Positions 1 through 6,205 of a stretch of DNA of 10,754 nucleotides are shown in pieces (position 1 is the stretch's first letter; the number at the start of each line of letters is the position of its first letter). The notes beneath the pieces are model-generated. The model ran no database searches. It saw only the letters and a list, made by a program, of their open reading frames with translations, and was not told the origin of the DNA. Origin of the DNA: Lachnospiraceae bacterium UBA3802. Lineage in GTDB: Bacteria; Bacillota; Clostridia; Lachnospirales; Lachnospiraceae. A program made the position numbers and the translations under genes. The stretch lies in NCBI GenBank assembly GCA_002369155.1, contig DFEM01000170.1:1-10754 (forward strand), written 5' to 3'.

Positions 1-828
1 TGCTTAAAGGATGACAAGTTCTGTGAGAAGATGAACGACTACATTCTCTTTAAGAATTTAAACGGCGAGTTCATGACTCTTCCCGAATGCCTCGAGACAA
101 AGCCCATCGATACTTCCGATGCCGTGGATGAAGACGGAAATTCCGTGGAAGCAGAAGTTGTGGAACAGGATAATTCCGAAGACAACAAGGAAGAGGGCGA
201 AAACAAAGACGAAAAGAAAGAGAAGATTATATACTTTGTTACGGATCCGGTAGAGCAAAGCCAGTATGTTGCGATGTTCAAAAAAGCGAAAATGGATGCC
301 GTAATGCTTACCGACAATATCGATATGCCTTTCATCAATCAGCTTGAGATGAAGAACGAAGGCGTAATCTTTAAGAGAATAGATGAGGATCTCTCCGATG
401 CCTTTAAGACAAAGAATTCGGCGAAGGTCGAAGAAGAACTTAAGGTAAACGAAGAGGAACTCGCAAAACTCTTTAAGAAGATTGTCAAGAAAGACAATAT
501 TAAAGTCAAACTCGAGAAACTTAAAAACAAGGACATTTCCGCAATGATGACGATGTCCGGCGAGACCAGAAAGATGCAGGAAATGATGCGTATGTATGCA
601 AGCGGAATGGGAATAGACGAATTCAGCAAGGAAGGTCTTACACTTGTTCTTAATGCAAACAACAAGCTGGTTCAGTTCCTGATTGAAGAAAAGGATGGAG
701 AGAATGTAAGTCTTATCTGCGAGCAGCTCTTTGATCTGGCATTAATCCAGCACGGACCTCTTTCTCCCGATGAGATGACCAAATTCGTCAACAGGTCAAA
801 CAAAATAATGATGATTCTTGCAAAATAA
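1..828 (+). CDS. htpG: Molecular chaperone HtpG (bacterial Hsp90), C-terminal part; 5' end outside window
   Basis: HtpG is the cytosolic, ATP-dependent Hsp90-family chaperone. The reading frame is open from base 1, so the gene starts upstream. The window holds the last 275 residues of a protein usually a little over 600 long, and the N-terminal ATPase domain is missing. Recognisable parts are the end of the middle domain (NDYILFKNLNGEF, then IIYFVTDPVEQSQYV and AVMLTDNIDMPFINQLE) and the helical C-terminal dimerisation domain ending in MMILAK. Between the two middle-domain blocks, at about bases 103-225, lies a very acidic, low-complexity stretch rich in Glu, Asp, Lys and Asn. It looks like a disordered insertion. 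A methionine at base 31 is internal, because the ten codons before it continue the HtpG match. A probable terminator follows the stop codon, so htpG looks like the last gene of its transcript. The family call is firm. Confidence 0.95.
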   Translation, partial: CLKDDKFCEKMNDYILFKNLNGEFMTLPECLETKPIDTSDAVDEDGNSVEAEVVEQDNSEDNKEEGENKDEKKEKIIYFVTDPVEQSQYVAMFKKAKMDAVMLTDNIDMPFINQLEMKNEGVIFKRIDEDLSDAFKTKNSAKVEEELKVNEEELAKLFKKIVKKDNIKVKLEKLKNKDISAMMTMSGETRKMQEMMRMYASGMGIDEFSKEGLTLVLNANNKLVQFLIEEKDGENVSLICEQLFDLALIQHGPLSPDEMTKFVNRSNKIMMILAK

Positions 829-838
829 ATTAAAGAAA

Positions 839-878
839 AAGGAAGAAGAGAAGAAAAACTTTTCTTCTTTCTTTTTTT
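839..878 (+). terminator. Probable intrinsic terminator after htpG
   Basis: Bases 849-857 (AGAAGAAAA) pair perfectly with 860-868 (TTTTCTTCT). The purine-rich left arm and pyrimidine-rich right arm extend outward to 839-878 with G-U pairs and one A-C mismatch at 846/871. A run of seven T at 872-878 follows. The stem is A-U rich and the loop very tight, so some inner pairs must open. It lies 10 bases after the htpG stop with about 70 bases to the next start codon, which fits a transcription boundary. Confidence 0.65.
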
Positions 879-946
879 GTAGTAAAATTATTTTATCTTT
901 GGGTTATTTTTTTTATAACTGTTGATTGTGTAAAACGGAGGAAGAT

Positions 947-2686
947 ATGAGAAGAAGTATAGCCTTGTTGTTAACAGGTACAATGGTTTTATCTTTAAGT
1001 GCATGCGTTCCTAACATTAATGTCAATATAAACGATAAAGATTCGGGAAATGAAGTGGCAAGCATTACCGGTATCGATCAGAATTCCGATGGCAATAATG
1101 ATATAGATGAAAATAATCAGAATTCAAATCCTGATGTTACTCAGAATCCCGATTCATCCAATCAGGCAAATGAAAATGACAATCCGAATCTGAATATAAA
1201 ATATACAGGATATCCCGTATGGGACAGTTTTGATTTTCTTGTGGAAAATGAGTATTCCGAAGCGCCTAACGGCGAAATGATGGAAAAAGTCAAAACGCAA
1301 TATACAAGCATTAATGTTTATTCCACTGAAGACAATGATTATGCTTATGCGGAACTTTCCGACAGACTTGTAAAACGAAACGACAGCGAGAAAGAATATA
1401 TGTCCGAAAGATTCGATGAACTGCTGAAAGAGTGGAATGAAACTTTCTCGGATGTGGAATCGGAATATTATCCTCCCGAATACGAAATAGATCACTCCGG
1501 AGTTATAAGAGCGGATCAGAAAGTATTTTCGATTATTTCCGATTTGGAAAATTATTACGGCGGAGCTCACGGAGGCAATTTCATAGGAGGTTTGAATTTA
1601 TATTCTCAGACCGGAGAAGAAATTCAACTTGAAGATGTCTTTTTGAAAAAGGATGAACTTGCAAAGGTTATCACGGATGAACTTTGGGAGAATTACGATC
1701 CCCTGATTTTCTTTGCCGTAAACGAAGAATTGGATGATGATACCAACAAAGCCGCTCTTCTTAACGATGTTGAACAGAATCTTGAAAATCTTCCCTGGAC
1801 CGTAAACTATGACGGCATAGCATTTTATTTCGGAGATTATGTCCTTGCGGCATACGCTTCCGGACACCAGATAGTATATATTAATTTTGATGAATATCCC
1901 GAATATCTGAATCCTGCGTTTTTTGAGGATGCGGATGAGGAATATATTATCCATGCAAAAGCGAATGTTTATTATCCGTTTTTAAAAGACGGAAAATTAT
2001 CCACAGTTGCTTTCGACTGGGAGAAACAATACAACGCCGAATATGATTTTTATTCAGACACATATATGTTTTTAAATGTATTCGGAGACGATTATCAACA
2101 GCTTGACATGGAAGGCTCCATAATGGATCCGCCCATTTATATAGTAAGAAAGAACAATAAAGATTACCTTTATGTTCAAAATTACTATTTTGACGGAGTT
2201 GAAATACTTCAGGTCTTTGAATATGCAAACGGCGAGTTTAAGGAAATCGGCAATTACTCCGGCGGTGTATCCTTTAATTCCAACGAACTTGTGGATGAGA
2301 CGACATTTTATGCAAACGGATCTTTTGCGGGAGGTTTTGCTTTTTCTCAGGCAAAGGCATCCGTGGGAGAAGACGGAACACTTAATCTCGGAGAAATATA
2401 TTATTACGATATTTTCGATGACTGGAAAGAAAATAATTATTATGAAACCAAAACGGATTTGAAAGGTTTCGAAATGGGCCCGGACAATAAGCCTTCGTCC
2501 AAGGAAGTAACATTAAAGAAGGGAAGCAAAATTACACCTTATTGTACCGATATGGAATCGTTCATTGTGCTTGTGGATGATAATGACAATTATTATGCAT
2601 TTAACATAGGCTGGAATGATACGGAAATGACAATAAACAAGAAAACAACCTTTGATTTGTTTGATCTTATAAGTAATTGGTATTAA
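947..2686 (+). CDS. Secreted lipoprotein with DUF3298 (RsiV-type) domain and unassigned C-terminal half
   Basis: The start is ATG 947, with GGAGG at 937-941 five bases upstream. A TTG at 926 in the same frame has no binding site and would spoil the signal peptide. The product is 579 residues. Residues 1-19 form a lipoprotein signal peptide ending in the lipobox LSAC, with lipidated Cys20, so the protein should be anchored on the outer face of the membrane. Residues 21 to about 86 are a flexible linker rich in Asn, Asp, Gln and Ser. Residues about 87-200 resemble the region preceding DUF3298 in PdaC/RsiV-like proteins. Residues about 203-315 carry the DUF3298 signature: YYGGAHGG at 203-210, then a TG-x-L-D-x-F-type segment and a final beta strand before DEYPEY. 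In RsiV this domain binds lysozyme. Residues about 335-579 are Tyr/Asp/Asn-rich, probably beta-rich, and not recognised. The function is unknown; a cell-envelope sensing or binding role is inference. The stop lies 28 bases before purE with no terminator between. Confidence 0.8.
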   Translation: MRRSIALLLTGTMVLSLSACVPNINVNINDKDSGNEVASITGIDQNSDGNNDIDENNQNSNPDVTQNPDSSNQANENDNPNLNIKYTGYPVWDSFDFLVENEYSEAPNGEMMEKVKTQYTSINVYSTEDNDYAYAELSDRLVKRNDSEKEYMSERFDELLKEWNETFSDVESEYYPPEYEIDHSGVIRADQKVFSIISDLENYYGGAHGGNFIGGLNLYSQTGEEIQLEDVFLKKDELAKVITDELWENYDPLIFFAVNEELDDDTNKAALLNDVEQNLENLPWTVNYDGIAFYFGDYVLAAYASGHQIVYINFDEYPEYLNPAFFEDADEEYIIHAKANVYYPFLKDGKLSTVAFDWEKQYNAEYDFYSDTYMFLNVFGDDYQQLDMEGSIMDPPIYIVRKNNKDYLYVQNYYFDGVEILQVFEYANGEFKEIGNYSGGVSFNSNELVDETTFYANGSFAGGFAFSQAKASVGEDGTLNLGEIYYYDIFDDWKENNYYETKTDLKGFEMGPDNKPSSKEVTLKKGSKITPYCTDMESFIVLVDDNDNYYAFNIGWNDTEMTINKKTTFDLFDLISNWY

Positions 2687-2714
2687 AGCAATAAATATAT
2701 TTAAGGAGAAAAAA

Positions 2715-3215
2715 ATGGCTAAAGTTGGTATTGTAATGGGTTCGGATTCTGATATGCCCGTGATGAGCAAAGCGGCGGAAATGCTAGACAAATTCGGTAT
2801 TTCCTATGAGATGACGATTATCTCGGCTCACAGAGAACCCGATGTGTTCTTTGAATATGCAAAGAGCGCGGAATCTAAAGGATTCAAGGTAATAATTGCA
2901 GGAGCGGGAATGGCAGCTCATCTTCCCGGTATGTGCGCGGCGATTTTCCCCATGCCCGTTATCGGTATTCCCATGCACACCACAAGCCTTGGCGGAAAAG
3001 ATTCGCTTTATTCGATTGTTCAGATGCCTTCGGGCATACCTGTTGCTACGGTTGCAATCAACGGGGGCGCAAATGCAGGTATTCTTGCCGCAAAGATTCT
3101 TGCTACGAACGATGAAGAACTTTTGAAAAAACTTAAAGATTATTCCGAGTCTTTAAAGAAGAGCGTTCAGGAAAAGGATGCAAGACTTCAGGAAGTGGGA
3201 TATAAGAACTATTAG
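2715..3215 (+). CDS. purE: Phosphoribosylaminoimidazole carboxylase catalytic subunit / N5-CAIR mutase PurE
   Basis: PurE makes 4-carboxy-aminoimidazole ribonucleotide (CAIR) in purine synthesis: class I enzymes rearrange N5-CAIR, class II enzymes carboxylate AIR with CO2. The 166-residue length is typical. Visible motifs are the phosphate-binding loop GSDSDMPVM (9-17), the active-site SAHREPD (37-43, His39), AGMAAHLPGM (64-73, His69) and KDSLYSIVQMPSGIPVAT (95-112). The SAHR form looks more like class I, but no purK, which supplies N5-CAIR, is in the window, so the class stays open. The start is ATG 2715 with AAGGAG at 2703-2708. It lies 28 bases after the lipoprotein stop, too close for a riboswitch or full upstream control region, so it is probably read from a promoter further upstream. 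purM follows after 34 bases. Confidence 0.96.
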   Translation: MAKVGIVMGSDSDMPVMSKAAEMLDKFGISYEMTIISAHREPDVFFEYAKSAESKGFKVIIAGAGMAAHLPGMCAAIFPMPVIGIPMHTTSLGGKDSLYSIVQMPSGIPVATVAINGGANAGILAAKILATNDEELLKKLKDYSESLKKSVQEKDARLQEVGYKNY

Positions 3216-3249
3216 GATTTAAATTAAAAACATATATAAGGAGAAAAAA

Positions 3250-4275
3250 ATGGATTACAAATCATCCGGAGTTGATATTGAGGCAGGATACAAATCTGTC
3301 GAGTTAATGAAAGGTTATGTAAAAGAAACCTTCAGAAGTGAAGTTCTCGGTGGAATCGGAGGATTTTCGGGAGCATTTTCAATGAGTAAAATCAAAGAGA
3401 TGGACGATCCCGTATTGCTTTCCGGTACCGACGGATGCGGAACAAAGGTTAAACTCGCATTTCTTTTGAACAAACATGACACAATCGGAATCGACGCTGT
3501 TGCAATGTGTGTAAACGATGTTGCATGTGCAGGCGGAGAGCCTCTCTTTTTCCTTGATTATATAGCATGCGGAAAGAACATTCCCGAAAAGATAGCCACC
3601 ATCGTAAAGGGCGTTGCCGAAGGCTGCAAGCAGTCCGGCTGTGCTTTGGTAGGCGGTGAGACAGCCGAACATCCCGGACTTATGCCTGAGGACGAATATG
3701 ATCTTGCCGGATTTGCGGTAGGCGTTGTAGACAGAAAAGACTTGATTACAGGCGAAAACATTAAAGACGGAGATGTTCTTATCGGCATGGCTTCAAGCGG
3801 CGTTCATTCAAACGGCTTCTCTTTGGTAAGAAAAGTTTTCAGAATGAGCGAAGACAATTTGAACCGTTACAGAGACGAACTCGGAAAGACACTCGGCGAA
3901 GCTTTAATTACACCTACAAAGATTTATGTAAAAGCATTAAAGAGCATTAAAGATGCCGGCGTAACCGTTAAGGGTTGCAGCCATATCACAGGCGGCGGAT
4001 TCTATGAAAACATTCCCAGAATGCTTCCCGACGGAATCGTTGCAAACGTAAAGAAAGATTCTTATCCTGTTCCTCCCATTTTTGATTTGATTCAAAAAGA
4101 AGGAAATATCGCTGAGGAAATGATGTACAACACATTCAACATGGGACTCGGAATGGTAATTGCAGTTGACCCCGCAGATGTTGACAAGACAATGCAGGCA
4201 ATTAAGGATGCCGGAGAAGAGCCTTATGTTGTGGGCAATTGTTCCAAGGGTGAAAAGGGAGTCGTATTATGTTAA
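3250..4275 (+). CDS. purM: Phosphoribosylformylglycinamidine cyclo-ligase (AIR synthetase) PurM
   Basis: PurM closes the imidazole ring, turning FGAM plus ATP into aminoimidazole ribonucleotide (AIR), the compound carboxylated by the PurE step. The 341 residues match the family length. Motifs in order are [11 protein letters not shown] (3-13), the Gly-rich [11 protein letters not shown] (34-44), [13 protein letters not shown] (58-70), [20 protein letters not shown] (85-104), [14 protein letters not shown] (130-143), [14 protein letters not shown] (183-196), [16 protein letters not shown] (245-260) and FNMGLGM (296-302). These are the hallmarks of the PurM/PurL-type ATP-binding fold, and none of the usual blocks is missing. 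The start is ATG 3250 with TAAGGAG at 3237-3243. The last codons overlap purN by seven bases, which points to coupled translation. Confidence 0.97.
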   Translation: MDYKSSGVDIEAGYKSVELMKGYVKETFRSEVLGGIGGFSGAFSMSKIKEMDDPVLLSGTDGCGTKVKLAFLLNKHDTIGIDAVAMCVNDVACAGGEPLFFLDYIACGKNIPEKIATIVKGVAEGCKQSGCALVGGETAEHPGLMPEDEYDLAGFAVGVVDRKDLITGENIKDGDVLIGMASSGVHSNGFSLVRKVFRMSEDNLNRYRDELGKTLGEALITPTKIYVKALKSIKDAGVTVKGCSHITGGGFYENIPRMLPDGIVANVKKDSYPVPPIFDLIQKEGNIAEEMMYNTFNMGLGMVIAVDPADVDKTMQAIKDAGEEPYVVGNCSKGEKGVVLC

Positions 4276-4868
4276 AAATTGCTGTCTGTGTATCGGGCGG
4301 AGGTACCAACCTTCAGGCTATTATCGATTCGATTAATTCGGGAAAGCTTGAAAACACAAAGATAGTTCGTGTTATTTCAAACAATCCCAATGCTTATGCT
4401 TTGGAGAGAGCAAAGAATGCGGGTATTGATGCGGTATGTGTTTCTCCCAAATCTTTTAAAAATCGAAGCGAATTTAATGATGCTCTTCTTGCAGCACTAA
4501 ATGAAGCAGACCCCGATCTTATCGTACTGGCAGGATTTCTGGTAGTAATACCTTTAAATGTTATTGAAACTTACAGAGGCAGAATTATTAATATACATCC
4601 TTCGCTTATTCCGTCTTTCTGCGGAACCGGCTTTTACGGACTTAAAGTTCATGAGGCTGCGCTTGCGAGAGGAGTTAAGATTACCGGAGCCACTGTTCAC
4701 TATGTGGATGAGGGAACGGACACAGGCCCCATCATCATGCAGAAGGCAGTAGAGGTTAAGGAAGGCGATACGCCCGAGATTCTTCAAAGAAGAGTCATGG
4801 AACAGGCTGAATGGATTATATTACCCGAAAGTATAGGATTGATTGCAAAGGAGACCGAGAAGAAATGA
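4269..4868 (+). CDS. purN: Phosphoribosylglycinamide formyltransferase (GAR transformylase) PurN
   Basis: PurN transfers a formyl group from 10-formyltetrahydrofolate to glycinamide ribonucleotide (GAR), giving FGAR. At 199 residues it has the usual length. It begins with the phosphate-binding [11 protein letters not shown] (8-18) and has the formyltransferase signature [13 protein letters not shown] (107-119) and [10 protein letters not shown] (147-156). By family alignment the catalytic triad is Asn108, His110 and Asp151, all present. The start ATG 4269 lies inside the last codons of purM. No strong binding site is visible immediately upstream beyond AAGGG at 4255-4259 inside purM, so translational coupling is likely. 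Its stop TGA (4866-4868) overlaps the purD start as ATGA. It supplies FGAR for PurL, which is not in this window. Confidence 0.96.
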   Translation: MLKIAVCVSGGGTNLQAIIDSINSGKLENTKIVRVISNNPNAYALERAKNAGIDAVCVSPKSFKNRSEFNDALLAALNEADPDLIVLAGFLVVIPLNVIETYRGRIINIHPSLIPSFCGTGFYGLKVHEAALARGVKITGATVHYVDEGTDTGPIIMQKAVEVKEGDTPEILQRRVMEQAEWIILPESIGLIAKETEKK

Positions 4869-6136
4869 AAATTTTGGTTGTCGGAGGCGGCGGAAGAGAA
4901 CACGCTATAGTAAGTGCTTTGGCAAAGAGCAAAAGAGTTGAAAAGATTTATTGTGTTCCCGGAAACGCAGGCATAGAAAAACTTGCGGAATGTGCTCCAA
5001 TCGGAGTTATGGAATTTGACAAGATAGCAATGTTTGCTTTGGAAAAACAGGTTGACATGGTAGTAATCGGACCTGACGATCCTTTGGTTGCAGGCATAGT
5101 TGATGTACTTGAGACAGCAGGCCTTAAAGTATTCGGACCCAACAAGAAAGCTGCAATTCTTGAAGGAAGCAAGTCTTTTTCAAAGGATTTGATGAAAAAG
5201 TACAATATTCCGACAGCAAAATACGAAGTATTTGAGGATTCATCCCTTGCCATTAAATTCCTTGACAACTGCAAATTCCCCGTTGTATTGAAGGCGGACG
5301 GACTTGCACTCGGAAAGGGTGTTTTAATCTGCAAGGATTACGATGAGGCAGTTGCGGGCGTTCATGAAATTATGGATGACAAGAAATTCGGTAATGCCGG
5401 AAACAAGATGGTTGTCGAAGAATTTTTGACGGGAAGGGAAGTAAGTGTTCTTTCGTTTACTGACGGAAAGACAATCAAGATAATGACATCCGCACAGGAT
5501 CACAAGAGAGCCAAAGATAACGATGAAGGCTTGAATACAGGCGGAATGGGAACGTTTTCGCCTTCACCTTTCTATACTGAGAGAGTGGATGATTTCTGTA
5601 AGAAATATATTTATCAGGCAACCGTTGATGCCATGAAATCAGAGGGAAGAGAATTCAAGGGAGTAATTTTCTTTGGACTTATGTTAACCTCGGAGGGGCC
5701 CAGAGTTCTTGAATTCAACGCAAGATTCGGCGATCCCGAAACACAGGTTGTACTTCCCAGAATGAAGAATGACATTGTTGATGTTTTTGAGGCATGCATC
5801 GAAGGACATCTCGACAGAATAGATCTCGAATTTGAGGATAATGCGGCAGTATGCGTTGTTCTTGCAAGTGACGGATATCCTCTTTCTTATGAAAAAGGAA
5901 AAGAGATAAAAGGACTTGAAAAGTTCGATGGATCCGATGAATATTTCTGTTTCCATGCCGGAAGCAAAAATGTTGACGGAAAGATTGTCACAAACGGAGG
6001 AAGAGTGCTTGGAATCACTGCACTCGGAAAAGACCTTAAGGAAGCAAGAAAGAAAGCTTACGAAGCTACCGAATGGGTTGAATTTGACAACAAATATATG
6101 CGTCACGATATAGGCAAAGCTATTGATGAGGCATAG
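4865..6136 (+). CDS. purD: Phosphoribosylamine-glycine ligase (GAR synthetase) PurD
   Basis: PurD joins phosphoribosylamine and glycine with ATP to make GAR, the substrate of PurN. The chosen start is ATG 4865, giving 423 residues and the classic N-terminus [15 protein letters not shown]. It overlaps the purN stop by four bases (ATGA), with AAAGGAG at 4847-4853 inside purN. An in-frame TTG at 4811 would add 18 unrelated residues. ATP-grasp features are present: GPDDPLVAG (69-77), the ATP-binding VLKADGLALGKGV (141-153), NTGGMGTFSPSPFY (224-237) and the metal-binding VLEFNARFGDPETQ (281-294). Length is normal and no domain is missing. No terminator follows; the next recognisable signal is a promoter starting eight bases after the stop, so transcripts may run on into the SH3 gene. 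Confidence 0.97.
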   Translation: MKILVVGGGGREHAIVSALAKSKRVEKIYCVPGNAGIEKLAECAPIGVMEFDKIAMFALEKQVDMVVIGPDDPLVAGIVDVLETAGLKVFGPNKKAAILEGSKSFSKDLMKKYNIPTAKYEVFEDSSLAIKFLDNCKFPVVLKADGLALGKGVLICKDYDEAVAGVHEIMDDKKFGNAGNKMVVEEFLTGREVSVLSFTDGKTIKIMTSAQDHKRAKDNDEGLNTGGMGTFSPSPFYTERVDDFCKKYIYQATVDAMKSEGREFKGVIFFGLMLTSEGPRVLEFNARFGDPETQVVLPRMKNDIVDVFEACIEGHLDRIDLEFEDNAAVCVVLASDGYPLSYEKGKEIKGLEKFDGSDEYFCFHAGSKNVDGKIVTNGGRVLGITALGKDLKEARKKAYEATEWVEFDNKYMRHDIGKAIDEA

Positions 6137-6144
6137 GCTGTGAA

Positions 6145-6160
6145 TTGACGTATTTGTCAA
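6145..6160 (+). repeat. Inverted repeat TTGAC-N6-GTCAA overlapping the -35 element
   Basis: TTGACGTATTTGTCAA has two perfect five-base arms around a six-base centre. The left arm is the -35 box of the better promoter and the right arm lies in its spacer. No T-run follows, so it does not look like a terminator for purD. A dimeric regulator could bind here and block polymerase. It could also be chance, since one arm is itself a consensus -35 sequence. Confidence 0.4.
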
Positions 6161-6180
6161 AGAATGGTATATTTTATAAT
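6145..6180 (+). promoter_or_regulatory. Sigma-A type promoter for the SH3-domain gene, with a possible second overlapping promoter
   Basis: TTGACG at 6145-6150 matches five of six -35 consensus bases. Exactly 17 bases later comes TATATT (6168-6173), preceded by TGG, an extended -10 element. A second possible pair, TTGTCA (6154-6159) and a perfect TATAAT (6175-6180), overlaps it with a short 15-base spacer. Transcription would start near 6180, giving a leader of about 20-30 bases before GAGGTG (6195-6200) and ATG 6206. This is the clearest promoter in the window. Confidence 0.7.
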
Positions 6181-6205
6181 TGTGAAATAAATACGAGGTG
6201 TAAAA

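Noticed and set aside
39..665. Reverse-strand open frames across htpG
   Set aside because: They mirror the htpG frame, have no family resemblance and lie wholly inside a confident gene.
892..919. Promoter for the lipoprotein gene (TTTATC, 16 bases, TATAAC)
   Set aside because: The -10 matches five of six but the -35 only three of six in very AT-rich sequence. A promoter must be near, but I cannot place it reliably.
926..946. TTG 926 as start of the lipoprotein gene
   Set aside because: It lacks a binding site, and GGAGG at 937-941 fits ATG 947, which gives a proper lipoprotein signal peptide.
2657..2686. Promoter for purE inside the end of the lipoprotein gene (TTGTTT, 18 bases, TATTAA)
   Set aside because: Both boxes are poor, and the better -10 (TATAAG, 2668-2673) has no spaced -35.
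4811..4864. TTG 4811 as start of purD
   Set aside because: It adds residues unlike PurD; ATG 4865 begins exactly at the conserved [13 protein letters not shown] and overlaps the purN stop as ATGA.
5684..6160. Reverse-strand 158-codon frame overlapping purD
   Set aside because: It runs antisense through conserved purD motifs and shows no recognisable domain; a shadow of purD codon bias.
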